A stretch of DNA of 64,000 bases from UBA1422 sp963676385 (GCA_963676385.2 CAXXMM010000014.1:186001-250000); one strand, 5' to 3'; shown: positions 50,732 through 58,885, counted from the stretch's first letter. Numbers and translations: made by a program. Notes: generated from the letters alone by a model not told the origin.

Positions 50732-51829
50732 ATGGCAATTAGAATTGAATCAACGCCCAGAGCAGATGGTTTTAGGATGCCTGGTGAATTTGAACCGCAA
50801 AAACAAGTATTTATGATTTGGCCGGAACGTCCTGACAATTGGCGGGATGGAGGGAAACCGGCACAAAAGGCATTTGCAAGAGTTGCCGAGGCAATCTGTC
50901 ATTTTGAGCCGGTTACCATGCTTGTATCATACGGACAATACCAAACGGCCAGAAACACCCTTTCGGCGGGGATTCGAGTCGTAGAAATGTCTAGCAATGA
51001 CGCTTGGGTTAGGGATTGCGGACCGACGTTTGTTGTAAATGATAAAGGGCAAACACGCGGAATTGACTGGGAGTTTAACGCGTGGGGAGGATTAGTGGAT
51101 GGGTTGTACTTTCCCTGGGATCGTGACAATCAGATAGCACAAAAAATCTGCGAAATGGAACGGGTAGACACGTATCATACCGATGGATTTGTCATGGAAG
51201 GTGGGAGCATCCATACTGATGGTGCAGGAACAGTAATAACTACTGAAATGTGTCTCCTCAGTGAGGGTAGAAATCCCCATCTTTCAAAAAAACAAATTGA
51301 AACTATGCTGATGGAGTATTTGAATGTTCAAAAAGTCATTTGGCTAAAAGATGGCATTGATCCGGAAGAAACCAACGGACATGTTGATGATGTTGCATGC
51401 TTTGTTAGACCGGGAGAAGTGGCTTGTATTTGGACGGAAGATACAGATAGCCCTTTTTACGCGGCATGCCAGCAGGCCTATAGAGAATTGTCCGTAGCCA
51501 AGGATGCCCAAGGAAGGAACCTGAAAGTTCATAAGCTTATTATGCCAAAACTGCCAGTGACATTAGGTGCGGATTTTGCCATTGACAAGGTAGAAGGGAC
51601 AATTCCAAGAGGGGAAGGGGATATTTGTATTGCATCATATATGAACTTTCTCATTGTAAACGGAGGGGTTATTGTCCCTCAGTACGGAGATGTTAATGAT
51701 CCATTGGCGTTGGAACAAATCCAAGTAATGTTCCCAGATAGGGAAGTGGTCGGGGTGGATACTCGGGAGATTGTGTATGGTGGGGGGAACATTCATTGTA
51801 TTACACAACAACAACCTGCCGGAAAATGA
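50732..51829 (+). CDS. aguA: Agmatine deiminase
   Basis: 365 residues, ATG behind AAAGGAG, the standard length for the family. Peptidyl-arginine-deiminase fold motifs: MSSNDAWVRDCGPTFVV (substrate-binding Trp/Asp), GGSIHTDGAGT, EETNGHVDDVACF (His/Asp) and the catalytic Cys in GGGNIHCITQQQ at the C-terminus. It hydrolyses agmatine to N-carbamoylputrescine and ammonia. Together with AguB in the same operon this gives putrescine, a substrate for fermentation through GABA or a source for spermidine. Confidence 0.96.
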   Translation: MAIRIESTPRADGFRMPGEFEPQKQVFMIWPERPDNWRDGGKPAQKAFARVAEAICHFEPVTMLVSYGQYQTARNTLSAGIRVVEMSSNDAWVRDCGPTFVVNDKGQTRGIDWEFNAWGGLVDGLYFPWDRDNQIAQKICEMERVDTYHTDGFVMEGGSIHTDGAGTVITTEMCLLSEGRNPHLSKKQIETMLMEYLNVQKVIWLKDGIDPEETNGHVDDVACFVRPGEVACIWTEDTDSPFYAACQQAYRELSVAKDAQGRNLKVHKLIMPKLPVTLGADFAIDKVEGTIPRGEGDICIASYMNFLIVNGGVIVPQYGDVNDPLALEQIQVMFPDREVVGVDTREIVYGGGNIHCITQQQPAGK

Positions 51830-51856
51830 GAGGTGTTCAAACTGGAGTGAGAAATA

Positions 51857-51888
51857 AAAAAACGACAGATGTTTCTGTCGTTTTTTGC
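51857..51888. terminator. Bidirectional terminator between aguA and lexA
   Basis: AAAAAACGACAGA and TCTGTCGTTTTTT arms between the convergent genes. Confidence 0.92.
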
Positions 51889-51899
51889 TGGATAAGTAT

Positions 51900-52583
51900 T
51901 TAGAAATAGCGGAAGACACCTTTTACCTTGCCTAAAATCTTCACATCTCGGACGATAAGGGGGCTCATAGCAGAATTCTCCGGCTGCAGACGAATATGGT
52001 CTTTCTCTTTGTAGAAAGTTTTGACTGTGGCTTCGCTTTCAAATCCATCCACCATAGCCACGACAATGTCGCCATTGTTTGCGACGTTTTGCTTTTCTAC
52101 CAGAATATAATCGCCATCAAATATCCCGGCCTCCACCATACTTTCTCCATGGACGGTCAACATGAAGTTGTCACCTTTGCCCATGTATCGTGCGGGAATG
52201 GGAAAGGTATCCTCAATGTTTTCTTCGGCTAAAATAGGAGTCCCGGCTGCGATTCGTCCTACCACAGGAACATCGATGACATCTGCCCGTGTAGGAGAAG
52301 GGTCAAAGGGAGAAATCCCACCGTTTTGACCATTGCCAGCCCGATTGGCGAACCCATCAGAGTTTGTGCCGGGATCGACAACCATTAATGCACGAGGCTT
52401 CGAAGGGTCTTTTACAATATATCCTGCCAACTCAAGAGCGGCAATATCTTTGTGTGCAGTGGAAGTGGATTTGATGTTCAGCGCATTGCAAATTTCCCGT
52501 ACTGTTGGGGGATAGCCTTTTTTGTGAATCTCTTCCTTCATGTAATTCAGAATTCTAAGTTCACGGTCTTTTAATCGTTCCAT
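51900..52583 (-). CDS. lexA: LexA repressor
   Basis: 227 residues from the ATG at 52583 behind GAGGAG; the longer frame to 52679 covers the promoter. N-terminal winged HTH (about 1-65; GYPPTVREICNALNIKSTSTAHKDI) and a C-terminal S24 peptidase domain. The self-cleavage site is Ala113-Gly114 (GRIAAGTP), with catalytic Ser148 (HGESMV) and Lys188 (EATVKTF). The linker (70-103) is longer than usual and rich in G, N and D. LexA represses SOS genes until RecA-stimulated cleavage. A Cheo-type box overlaps its own promoter. Confidence 0.95.
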   Translation of the reverse strand: MERLKDRELRILNYMKEEIHKKGYPPTVREICNALNIKSTSTAHKDIAALELAGYIVKDPSKPRALMVVDPGTNSDGFANRAGNGQNGGISPFDPSPTRADVIDVPVVGRIAAGTPILAEENIEDTFPIPARYMGKGDNFMLTVHGESMVEAGIFDGDYILVEKQNVANNGDIVVAMVDGFESEATVKTFYKEKDHIRLQPENSAMSPLIVRDVKILGKVKGVFRYF

Positions 52584-52658
52584 CTCTTCACTCCTCAATG
52601 ATAACCATATGATACCCTTGACAGGCATTCTGTCATAATGTCCATCTGTTATATGGTA

Positions 52659-52687
52659 ATGGTACCATAGGAAGAACAAAATGTAAA
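52659..52687 (-). promoter_or_regulatory. lexA promoter
   Basis: On the minus strand -35 TTTACA (52687-52682), 17-base spacer, -10 TACCAT (52664-52659). The -35 box overlaps the LexA box. Confidence 0.6.
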
Positions 52688-52696
52688 CACATGTTC
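52685..52696 (-). promoter_or_regulatory. Candidate LexA operator
   Basis: GAACATGTGTTT on the minus strand fits GAAC-N4-GTTC of Gram-positive LexA with one mismatch and overlaps the lexA -35 box, consistent with autoregulation. Confidence 0.65.
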
Positions 52697-52718
52697 ACAA
52701 ATTTATTTAGGGAAATGA

Positions 52719-52752
52719 GAAAGCCCGGCTGAACTAAAATTCATCCGGGCTC
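52719..52752 (-). terminator. Probable terminator of the aminotransferase operon
   Basis: AGCCCGG-A-TGAA and TTCA-G-CCGGGCT arms on the minus strand, about 50 bases after the aminotransferase stop; the T tract is weak. Confidence 0.6.
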
Positions 52753-52801
52753 CCTCGTTGGTGTGTGAAAGATTTATTTATATAAGATTTGGAATTTTAT
52801 C

Positions 52802-54118
52802 TTATATCATTGTATCCACAGAGTCTAAGACTCTGTCCAAAATAGCCATAGCCGCTCTTAGTTCTTCCTCGGTAATAATTAGGGGAGGAGCAACAATCAG
52901 AACGCTTTCGTGAGAATATGTTGAGAAGCCTTCCTTTTTCAACATTCCGACGATTTTTGCCATGAGGCCTTCAGGATCCTTGCCAAATGGAACGATGGGA
53001 ACATGGGGTTCGCGAATCAATTCGACACCGGAGAACAAACCGATGTATCGAACGTCCCCGACACACTTATGCTTTTTCTTTAAATTCTCCAGCAATTCAC
53101 CAAGTACTTTGCCGACTCTCATAACATTTCCGGGGACATCAAGTCTTTCGTATTCCTTGATTGCCGCACAAGTTACCGCGCAGCCCATGGGGTGCGCATT
53201 GTAGGTCAGACCGCAAAGCATTTTGTTAGTGTCAAAGAATTTCTGAATTTTTTCACTGACAATGACTGCGCCGAGAGGTACATATCCGCAGGTTGCACCT
53301 TTTGCTGTGGTAACCAAATCAGGTTTTACATCGAAGTTGTGGAATGCAAAAGCTTTGCCGGTTCTGTAGAACCCGGCCATAACTTCGTCACAAACCATTA
53401 AAATGTCGTTGTCATCGCAGATTTTTCGGATGCCTTGAATGTATTGTTTTGGCGGAATCAAGATTCCATTGGAACCAACAATGGTTTCAATGAAAATTGC
53501 TGCAATCTGTGATGCGCCTTCAGTATTGATGGTCTTCTGAAGTATATCAAGATAGTAATCTGCGATATCCTGATCATTTTCAAATTTGACGGCTTTGTTT
53601 GCATAATAGGGGTAGGGTCCTTCAAATTTTACAAAGCCGGCAGGACCGGGTTCATTGGCAAAGTGGCGAGGTTCTCCTGTGAGCATACCAGCACCCGCGG
53701 AAGCACCGTGGTAACATCTTTGCATGGAAAGAATCTTCCATTTACCGGTGAAGGCTTTTGCCATTTTGATAGCATTTTCGTTGGATTCTGCACCTGCATT
53801 GGTGAAAAATACTTTTGCATTTTCCAAACCGGACAGTTTTACGATAGCTTCAGCAGCATCGGAACGAACGTCAACGGCATATCCCGGACCCATAAACGGC
53901 ATTTTTTCTGCCTGGTCTTTAATGGCTTCAATGAGAGCTCTATTGCCATGGCCCAGATTGGAGTTGACCAACTGTGCAGACATATCGTAGTACTTGTTGC
54001 CGTCTTCATCCCAGAAATAGATGCCTTCTGCCTTGGTGATTACCGATGGATTCAAGCTACCTTGTGCACTCCATGAATGCAGGTTGTATTTCAAACTCTT
54101 TTCTTTAATATTGGACAT
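52802..54118 (-). CDS. Class III omega-aminotransferase (taurine/GABA-like)
   Basis: 438 residues from the ATG at 54118 behind AAGGAGA; the ATG at 54160 lacks a site. A PLP-dependent fold-I class III enzyme. Visible signs: the FTNAGAESNENAIKMA phosphate-binding region, RCYHGAS, cofactor-ring Asp in DEVMAGFYRTG (Asp244) and the Schiff-base Lys273 in TTAKGATCGYVPLG. The HSWSAQGSLNP opening is seen in taurine:2-oxoglutarate-type enzymes, but GABA, beta-alanine and other omega-amino acids are possible. It lies 59 bases after the CoA-acylating aldehyde dehydrogenase, which would consume its aldehyde product. Confidence 0.82.
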   Translation of the reverse strand: MSNIKEKSLKYNLHSWSAQGSLNPSVITKAEGIYFWDEDGNKYYDMSAQLVNSNLGHGNRALIEAIKDQAEKMPFMGPGYAVDVRSDAAEAIVKLSGLENAKVFFTNAGAESNENAIKMAKAFTGKWKILSMQRCYHGASAGAGMLTGEPRHFANEPGPAGFVKFEGPYPYYANKAVKFENDQDIADYYLDILQKTINTEGASQIAAIFIETIVGSNGILIPPKQYIQGIRKICDDNDILMVCDEVMAGFYRTGKAFAFHNFDVKPDLVTTAKGATCGYVPLGAVIVSEKIQKFFDTNKMLCGLTYNAHPMGCAVTCAAIKEYERLDVPGNVMRVGKVLGELLENLKKKHKCVGDVRYIGLFSGVELIREPHVPIVPFGKDPEGLMAKIVGMLKKEGFSTYSHESVLIVAPPLIITEEELRAAMAILDRVLDSVDTMI

Positions 54119-54177
54119 TTTGTTTCTCCTTTTTAAACTTGATAGAGTTGCTGTGAACAAGACTATCTCTTCAATCC

Positions 54178-55593
54178 TTACAGAACGGATTTGTCTACTT
54201 GATCAAACAAATCTTCATCAGTAGGCTGCCATGAAGGAATGGGTCTTGCAACATAGTTGAAGTTCAACAGGTCTTTCCAGGTTGCATTGTGGGAAATACT
54301 ATTGTGACCCCAAGTTCCACAACCAAGTGTCATGGACATTGGGAATCCACAGGTCCAAGAACCGGAATTGGAAAGGGATTGGGGAAGATTGACGCATACT
54401 TTACATACTGGAACTTTTTCTCCCATGATTCGAGGTCTCTCTTCAATAGATGTGTGAATGCCGCAACTATGACCTTTTCCTTGATATTCCAATATTTTCA
54501 TCAATTTATCCAAAGCATCTTCAAAATCTTTGGCTTTTCTGATACCGGAAACAGGGGAAAGCTTTTCGCCGGTGAAGGGGAATTCATTGCCGTAACCGCC
54601 GTTTTCCTCGGCCATCAGCATGGTTGTTCCTTCGGGAACATTGATGCCGGCAATTGCTGCAATTTTGGAAGCTGGTTGAGCAACAATCTGAATGTTCAAT
54701 GTATGGTTTGCCGGAGATTCAGGCCAAATAGTTTTCAGCAACTTCGCTTTTTCTTCAGAACCTTCCTTAAAGAGTACGGCACCTTTCTTGGCCATAGCGG
54801 TCATGAAAGCATCATAGCATTCTTCCAACACGATGATGTTGTTTTCCGTAGAGCAAGAAGTAGCATTATCAAATGTCTTGGAACGAACAATCATGTCCGC
54901 TACGTCATCTAAGTTGGTGGTTCCGTCAACGATTGTAACAACATTTCCGGTTCCGACGCCAATGGCCGGGTTGCCGGAAGAGTATGCCTGACGAACCATA
55001 GGAGTTCCGCCGGTGGCCAAAATGAAGTCAACTTGATGCATTAGTTCCTGGGAAGTTTCAATAGAAACCATTTCAGGAGCAATAGCCTGAACCAAGTCGG
55101 CTGGGTAGCCTAATTTTGTCAGGACTTCGCGGATGGCTTCGGTAACTGCAACGTTGGTATTTTTAGCACGTGGGTGAGGTGCCAAAATAACTGCATTCCT
55201 TGTTTTTAGCGCCATAAGAGATTTTACAACCGGTGTTGCTTCGCCGTTGGTAACGGGGATAATGGCACCAATAACGCCCATGGGACGAGCATATTTTTCT
55301 ACATTCATAACAGGATCAAAGTCAACTAAACCAACAGACTTGTGACCTTTCATCTGTGCATAGGAACCTTTTACTTTGCTGAACATTTTTCCCTGTTTGT
55401 GAGCGGCAACGCCCATACCGGATTCAGCAACAAGCATTTCGCCGAATTTCATTGCAACTTCAGGTTTTGTTAAAGCATAAGCCACAGCGCCTGTGATCTT
55501 ATCAACGTCTTCCTGTGTGAAGTTCTCGGCAATGGCTTGGGCAGCTTTCGCTTTTGCAACTAGACCTGCAACATAAGCTTTTGCATCTGACAT
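54178..55593 (-). CDS. CoA-acylating aldehyde dehydrogenase (sulfoacetaldehyde/succinate-semialdehyde type)
   Basis: 471 residues, ATG behind AAGGAGG. An EutE/SucD-like acylating dehydrogenase with active-site Cys247 in FDNATSCSTEN, cofactor region LAPHPRAKNTNVAV, and the glycine-rich ATGGTPMVRQAYSSG. The SCSTEN form around the Cys is closer to sulfoacetaldehyde dehydrogenase (SauS) as I remember it than to C. kluyveri SucD (ICSSEQ). It oxidises an aldehyde and CoA to acyl-CoA with NAD(P)H. It is the first gene behind the sigma-54 promoter at 55719-55734, with the aminotransferase next. The substrate could be sulfoacetaldehyde (from taurine) or succinate semialdehyde (from GABA). Confidence 0.82.
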   Translation of the reverse strand: MSDAKAYVAGLVAKAKAAQAIAENFTQEDVDKITGAVAYALTKPEVAMKFGEMLVAESGMGVAAHKQGKMFSKVKGSYAQMKGHKSVGLVDFDPVMNVEKYARPMGVIGAIIPVTNGEATPVVKSLMALKTRNAVILAPHPRAKNTNVAVTEAIREVLTKLGYPADLVQAIAPEMVSIETSQELMHQVDFILATGGTPMVRQAYSSGNPAIGVGTGNVVTIVDGTTNLDDVADMIVRSKTFDNATSCSTENNIIVLEECYDAFMTAMAKKGAVLFKEGSEEKAKLLKTIWPESPANHTLNIQIVAQPASKIAAIAGINVPEGTTMLMAEENGGYGNEFPFTGEKLSPVSGIRKAKDFEDALDKLMKILEYQGKGHSCGIHTSIEERPRIMGEKVPVCKVCVNLPQSLSNSGSWTCGFPMSMTLGCGTWGHNSISHNATWKDLLNFNYVARPIPSWQPTDEDLFDQVDKSVL

Positions 55594-55718
55594 TTTTTAG
55601 TCCTCCTTAAAATTAAACAATAAACCATTAATGTTTATATTTGAAAGTATTGTACAGGTTAGGATTGTGTGTGAAACCACTGAGGTGATATCGCCCAACC
55701 TTGGTACCACATATAACA

Positions 55719-55734
55719 AGCAACCCTTGTGCCA
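55719..55734 (-). promoter_or_regulatory. Sigma-54 promoter of the aldehyde dehydrogenase-aminotransferase operon
   Basis: On the minus strand TGGCACA-N4-TTGCT is a near-perfect -24/-12 element (GG and GC exactly spaced). Transcription should start near 55708, giving a leader of about 115 bases. Confidence 0.92.
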
Positions 55735-55908
55735 ATTGTAGGACCTAGGGGTTAAAATATACTGAAACCATGATTATTAAGTCAAAATTATCAATCAAAG
55801 TATTGAAACACATTGGAATTTGAGTGATTTACATAAAAAATAATTGGATAAATATATTTGACTTGCGAGATAAATAAAAGAAAGAGCAAACCTGAATCGT
55901 AGAAGCCC

Positions 55909-55924
55909 GATACATTTATGTATC
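55909..55924. promoter_or_regulatory. Palindrome GATAC-N6-GTATC, copy A (candidate enhancer)
   Basis: GATAC-ATTTAT-GTATC is the core of a longer perfect inverted repeat (55902-55931, arms GAAGCCCGATACAT). It is about 180 bases upstream of the sigma-54 promoter. There is no T tract on either side, so it is not a terminator. Between 55593 and 56031 I see only this element, the promoter and copy D. Confidence 0.7.
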
Positions 55925-55997
55925 GGGCTTCAAGGGGATAAGGGAAATATTTAACACAAATTTGCTTCCGCCCTTAAACTTGTGGGCTTTTTTTGGC

Positions 55998-56013
55998 GAT
56001 ACAAATATAAATC
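55998..56013. promoter_or_regulatory. Degenerate copy of the GATAC palindrome, copy D
   Basis: GATAC-AAATAT-AAATC matches one arm exactly and the other imperfectly. It lies 19 bases from copy B, so the two would sit on nearly the same helix face. Confidence 0.4.
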
Positions 56014-56016
56014 GGA

Positions 56017-56032
56017 GATACGAAAATGTATC
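56017..56032. promoter_or_regulatory. Palindrome GATAC-N6-GTATC, copy B
   Basis: GATAC-GAAAAT-GTATC with both arms intact; it overlaps the last bases of the EBP gene, about 290 bases upstream of the sigma-54 promoter. Confidence 0.6.
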
Positions 56033-57428
56033 ACTTGGATTCCGGTAAATTTCCGGACAAACCATACTTGTGAAGCTTGCGCACTACGGAAGGTTGGCTA
56101 ATATTTAAAACCTTGGCCATGGCGCGAGTGGATTTATATTTTCCCAAAGCATTTATTAATGCTTCCTTCTCGGTGAGTGCCATGATTTCATTTAGTGTCA
56201 TTGCCGTGGTAATTCTTTTTGACATGGTATTTTCTGCAGTCGCAATAAAACCGGGCAGGTTTTCAACTGAGATTATGTTTTCTTTGGTGGTTAGAATTAA
56301 TCGTTCTATGATGTTTTGCAACTCCCGGATATTGCCCGGCCAATCGTATTTTAATAGAACTGCCATGGCTTCTTCGTCAATTTGTTTGTGATCATTCAGA
56401 CGCTTGTTAAATTTGTCTAGATACTTTCGTATTAACGGGACAATATCCTCTGGGCGTTCCCGCAAAGGAGGGACTTGAATGGGTACAACATTTAATCTGT
56501 AATACAAATCTTCCCGAAACTTCCCATTTTCTACAAGCTTATGGAGATCCCGGTTTGTAGCAGATATAATTCGGACATCTATGGGGATTTTTTTCACACC
56601 ACCCACACGAATAATCTCTCTATCTTGAATAACTTGAAGGAGTTTTACTTGAAGATTTAATGGAAGCTCGGAAATCTCATCTAAAAATATGGTTCCGCCT
56701 TGGGCCACTTCAAACAACCCTTTTTTTCCTTCGGCCCGGGAACCGGTGAAGGCCCCTCGTTCATATCCAAAGAGTTCGGACTCAATGAGATTTTCAGGAA
56801 TTGCGCCACAGTTTACTGTCACCAAAGAGGAAGATTTTCTGTTGCCATTTTGGTGCAGCAGTTGAGCAACAAGCCCTTTGCCCACACCGGATTCCCCCGT
56901 AATCAATACAGTAGAATCAACAGTTGCCAATCGTCTGGCCAATTGCATCACGTTAAACATGGCATGGCTTGCCACAACGATTTCTTGGTTGGCAGCCTTT
57001 TCCAAGGACTTTATCCCATCAAGAGTCCCTTGGACGGCTTGCAGTTGATTTTGAAGGCTGGACAGTTCAGTAATGTCTCTGGAAGTGGTAATCACCCGGG
57101 TAATATCACCGTGATTGTCTTTAATTGGAGTGCCTGTGGAAAGTAGTTTTTTGCCCTCTTTATTTTCGTGGATAATTGTAACTTCGCGTTTTTCTTTGAG
57201 AACACGACTTGCAACAGAGGGGGAGAAAATTCCCCGTCGTTCCAGTTCGAGAACGTGCAGCCCCATTACATCAGCAGGGGTTACCTTATATAACTCTTCG
57301 CAAGCTTTGTTGCACCAAATTGCAATTCCATCCCGATTATCTATAAAAACTGCATCGTCTATGCTGTCCAATATGGCCAATAATTCCCAACTGGATAAAT
57401 TTTTCATTAAGTTTGATTTTTCCTTCAT
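56031..57428 (-). CDS. Sigma-54 enhancer-binding protein (PAS-AAA-TyrR-like HTH)
   Basis: 465 residues. A PAS domain (about 15-125; AVFIDNRDGIAIWCNKACEELY) precedes the AAA+ domain (about 150-375), with Walker A GESGVGKGLVAQ, the sigma-54 contact loop GAFTGS and GTIFLDEISELP. The C-terminal HTH (about 430-460; YKSTRAMAKVLNISQPSVVRKLHKYGL) is TyrR-like rather than Fis-like. The ATG at 57428 has a weak AGGT site; a second ATG at 57407 is possible. It lies upstream of the sigma-54-driven dehydrogenase/aminotransferase genes on the same strand. Palindromes GATAC-N6-GTATC occur at both ends of the gene, suggesting it binds them and controls itself too. Confidence 0.88.
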   Translation of the reverse strand: MKEKSNLMKNLSSWELLAILDSIDDAVFIDNRDGIAIWCNKACEELYKVTPADVMGLHVLELERRGIFSPSVASRVLKEKREVTIIHENKEGKKLLSTGTPIKDNHGDITRVITTSRDITELSSLQNQLQAVQGTLDGIKSLEKAANQEIVVASHAMFNVMQLARRLATVDSTVLITGESGVGKGLVAQLLHQNGNRKSSSLVTVNCGAIPENLIESELFGYERGAFTGSRAEGKKGLFEVAQGGTIFLDEISELPLNLQVKLLQVIQDREIIRVGGVKKIPIDVRIISATNRDLHKLVENGKFREDLYYRLNVVPIQVPPLRERPEDIVPLIRKYLDKFNKRLNDHKQIDEEAMAVLLKYDWPGNIRELQNIIERLILTTKENIISVENLPGFIATAENTMSKRITTAMTLNEIMALTEKEALINALGKYKSTRAMAKVLNISQPSVVRKLHKYGLSGNLPESK

Positions 57429-57571
57429 ATTGTCTACCTGTGTCCTCTCGAAAATTCCAATTTCAATTGAAGGGGTATTGGGTCCCTAAATGTGTTTGAA
57501 ATTGTAGAAAAGTGGAATACTTCTCCTAATAGTTATTATATAATACATACAACAAGCTAGCAAGCAGTTCT

Positions 57572-57587
57572 GATACATAATTGTATC
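57572..57587. promoter_or_regulatory. Palindrome GATAC-N6-GTATC, copy C
   Basis: GATAC-ATAATT-GTATC, extended to CTGATACA...TGTATCAG, lies between the divergent EBP gene and the gene at 57615. Its position fits autoregulation. Confidence 0.6.
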
Positions 57588-57614
57588 AGCCAGGAAAATA
57601 CAGGAGGAAAAGCG

Positions 57615-58112
57615 ATGGAATACCTTTCTCCCTCGCCAAAACCAAGACGATTCATAGGAAAAATTCTTTTTGGATTACTGATTTTGTTGGTCTATGTGAT
57701 ATGGGGAGACTCGACAAATCCCCAGAACATGGAGGAATACGTTCAAAAGAGGGTAACCCAAGGGGTGGTCCGCTATGAAGTTTATGATCAGAGCCTTCAT
57801 GGGAAGATTGTTATGGTTCGAGATGACCAGGATGGACGCACTGCCCTTGCTTTTGTCAAAATACCTTTTTTAAACCGGTGGCATTTAACAGAAAAAGTAA
57901 CGGTTGATGGGGAGATAAAAAAGCCCATTGTCATTGGGTTGGATGATGGGTTTACTGTATATGAGGCAGAGGTTAGTTTTGATAGGGTTAAAATCATTGG
58001 CGTGACCCACTGGAGTGGCAGCTATGCAAAAATAATTAGCATTTTGTTATTCCTCGTATTGGCAGTTTTTATCTATTTGTGGATGGAATGGAAGAAGCAA
58101 CCAAGAGAGTAA
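57615..58112 (+). CDS. Unknown protein with two membrane helices
   Basis: 165 residues, ATG behind AGGAGGA. Membrane helices at about residues 14-31 and 135-157 flank a beta-rich domain of about 100 residues (VRYEVYDQSLHGKIVMVRD, ALAFVKIPFLNRWHLTEKVT) that probably lies outside the membrane. I do not recognise the family. It is divergent from the EBP gene, and palindrome copy C ends 28 bases before its start, so it may be co-regulated. A role beside the aldehyde dehydrogenase system cannot be shown. Confidence 0.65.
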   Translation: MEYLSPSPKPRRFIGKILFGLLILLVYVIWGDSTNPQNMEEYVQKRVTQGVVRYEVYDQSLHGKIVMVRDDQDGRTALAFVKIPFLNRWHLTEKVTVDGEIKKPIVIGLDDGFTVYEAEVSFDRVKIIGVTHWSGSYAKIISILLFLVLAVFIYLWMEWKKQPRE

Positions 58113-58162
58113 AGGTTGCGTTATTGGGAAGGGTGACAAACGGCTAATAGGATGAAAAAACG

Positions 58163-58191
58163 TTGACAGCAATCAATCGGAATGTTATAGT
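58163..58191 (+). promoter_or_regulatory. Sigma-A promoter of infC-rpmI-rplT
   Basis: -35 TTGACA (58163-58168), 17-base spacer, -10 TATAGT (58186-58191). Confidence 0.85.
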
Positions 58192-58316
58192 AAGCGGGTA
58201 ACCAAAGAAGAAGTTATCCGCTTCTCACCTTTTTGGCACAAGCTGACTGGGTTAATAGGAGACAAAGATGCCCATGTGGCATTGAATGGCGGATATTTAT
58301 TATCCGTTTTTTTTAT
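58192..58316 (+). promoter_or_regulatory. infC leader (L20-type attenuator)
   Basis: The leader has an AGCGGGTAAC/GTTATCCGCT hairpin (about 58191-58229) and later a CGGATA/TATCCG hairpin followed by eight T residues (58289-58315), an intrinsic terminator just before infC. The order antiterminator-terminator matches ribosomal protein L20-controlled infC leaders of Firmicutes. Control by L20 is by analogy. Confidence 0.7.
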
Positions 58317-58330
58317 GGAGGTGTAGAACA

Positions 58331-58846
58331 ATTAGTAAGGAAAACTTGATCAACGATGAAATTCGTGATAAGGAATTGAGAGTCATCAGTAGTGATGGCG
58401 AGCAGCTTGGCATCATGAGTCGTGAAGAAGCAATGAGCCTGGCTGAATCCAAAGGAATGGACTTGGTGAACATTTCTCCCAGTGCCAACCCGCCGGTATG
58501 CAAAATCCTGAACTACGGCAAGTATCGTTACGAACTTCAAAAAAGGGAGAAGGAAGCCAAGAAGAAACAGACAGTCACCCAGATGAAAGAAATTCGTCTG
58601 AGTACCTACATTGAAGATCACGACATTCAGGTGAAGGCCAATACGGCCCATAAATTCCTGAAAGCCGGTGATAAAGTCAAAGTTAATCTTAGATTCCGGG
58701 GCAGAGAAGCCACTTATGCCGCCCGGGGTATTGAGGTGATGAACAAGTTTGCCGAGGCCGTTGCGGAGGTCGCCGATATTGAAAGGGCACCAAAGTTTGA
58801 AGGTAGAAGTCTCATTATGTTTTTAACACCGAAAGCGGATAAATAA
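58331..58846 (+). CDS. infC: Translation initiation factor IF-3
   Basis: 171 residues with the non-standard start ATT at 58331, seven bases after GAGGTG. Reading from there gives SKENLINDEIRDKELRVI, the normal IF-3 N-terminus; upstream residues in the frame (from 58286) belong to the leader. ATT starts are known for infC and let IF-3 limit its own translation. The IF3-N (about 5-75) and IF3-C (about 85-170; IRLSTYIEDHDIQVKANTAHKFL) domains are complete. It binds the 30S subunit and checks initiator tRNA. Confidence 0.95.
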   Translation: MSKENLINDEIRDKELRVISSDGEQLGIMSREEAMSLAESKGMDLVNISPSANPPVCKILNYGKYRYELQKREKEAKKKQTVTQMKEIRLSTYIEDHDIQVKANTAHKFLKAGDKVKVNLRFRGREATYAARGIEVMNKFAEAVAEVADIERAPKFEGRSLIMFLTPKADK

Positions 58847-58885
58847 CTAAAAGCAATATCAATATACACAGGAGGAATTTTCACC

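Noticed and set aside
55902..55931. Long hairpin taken as a terminator of the activator gene
   Set aside because: Neither side has a T tract, and its core matches palindromes at two other sites, so an operator explains it better.
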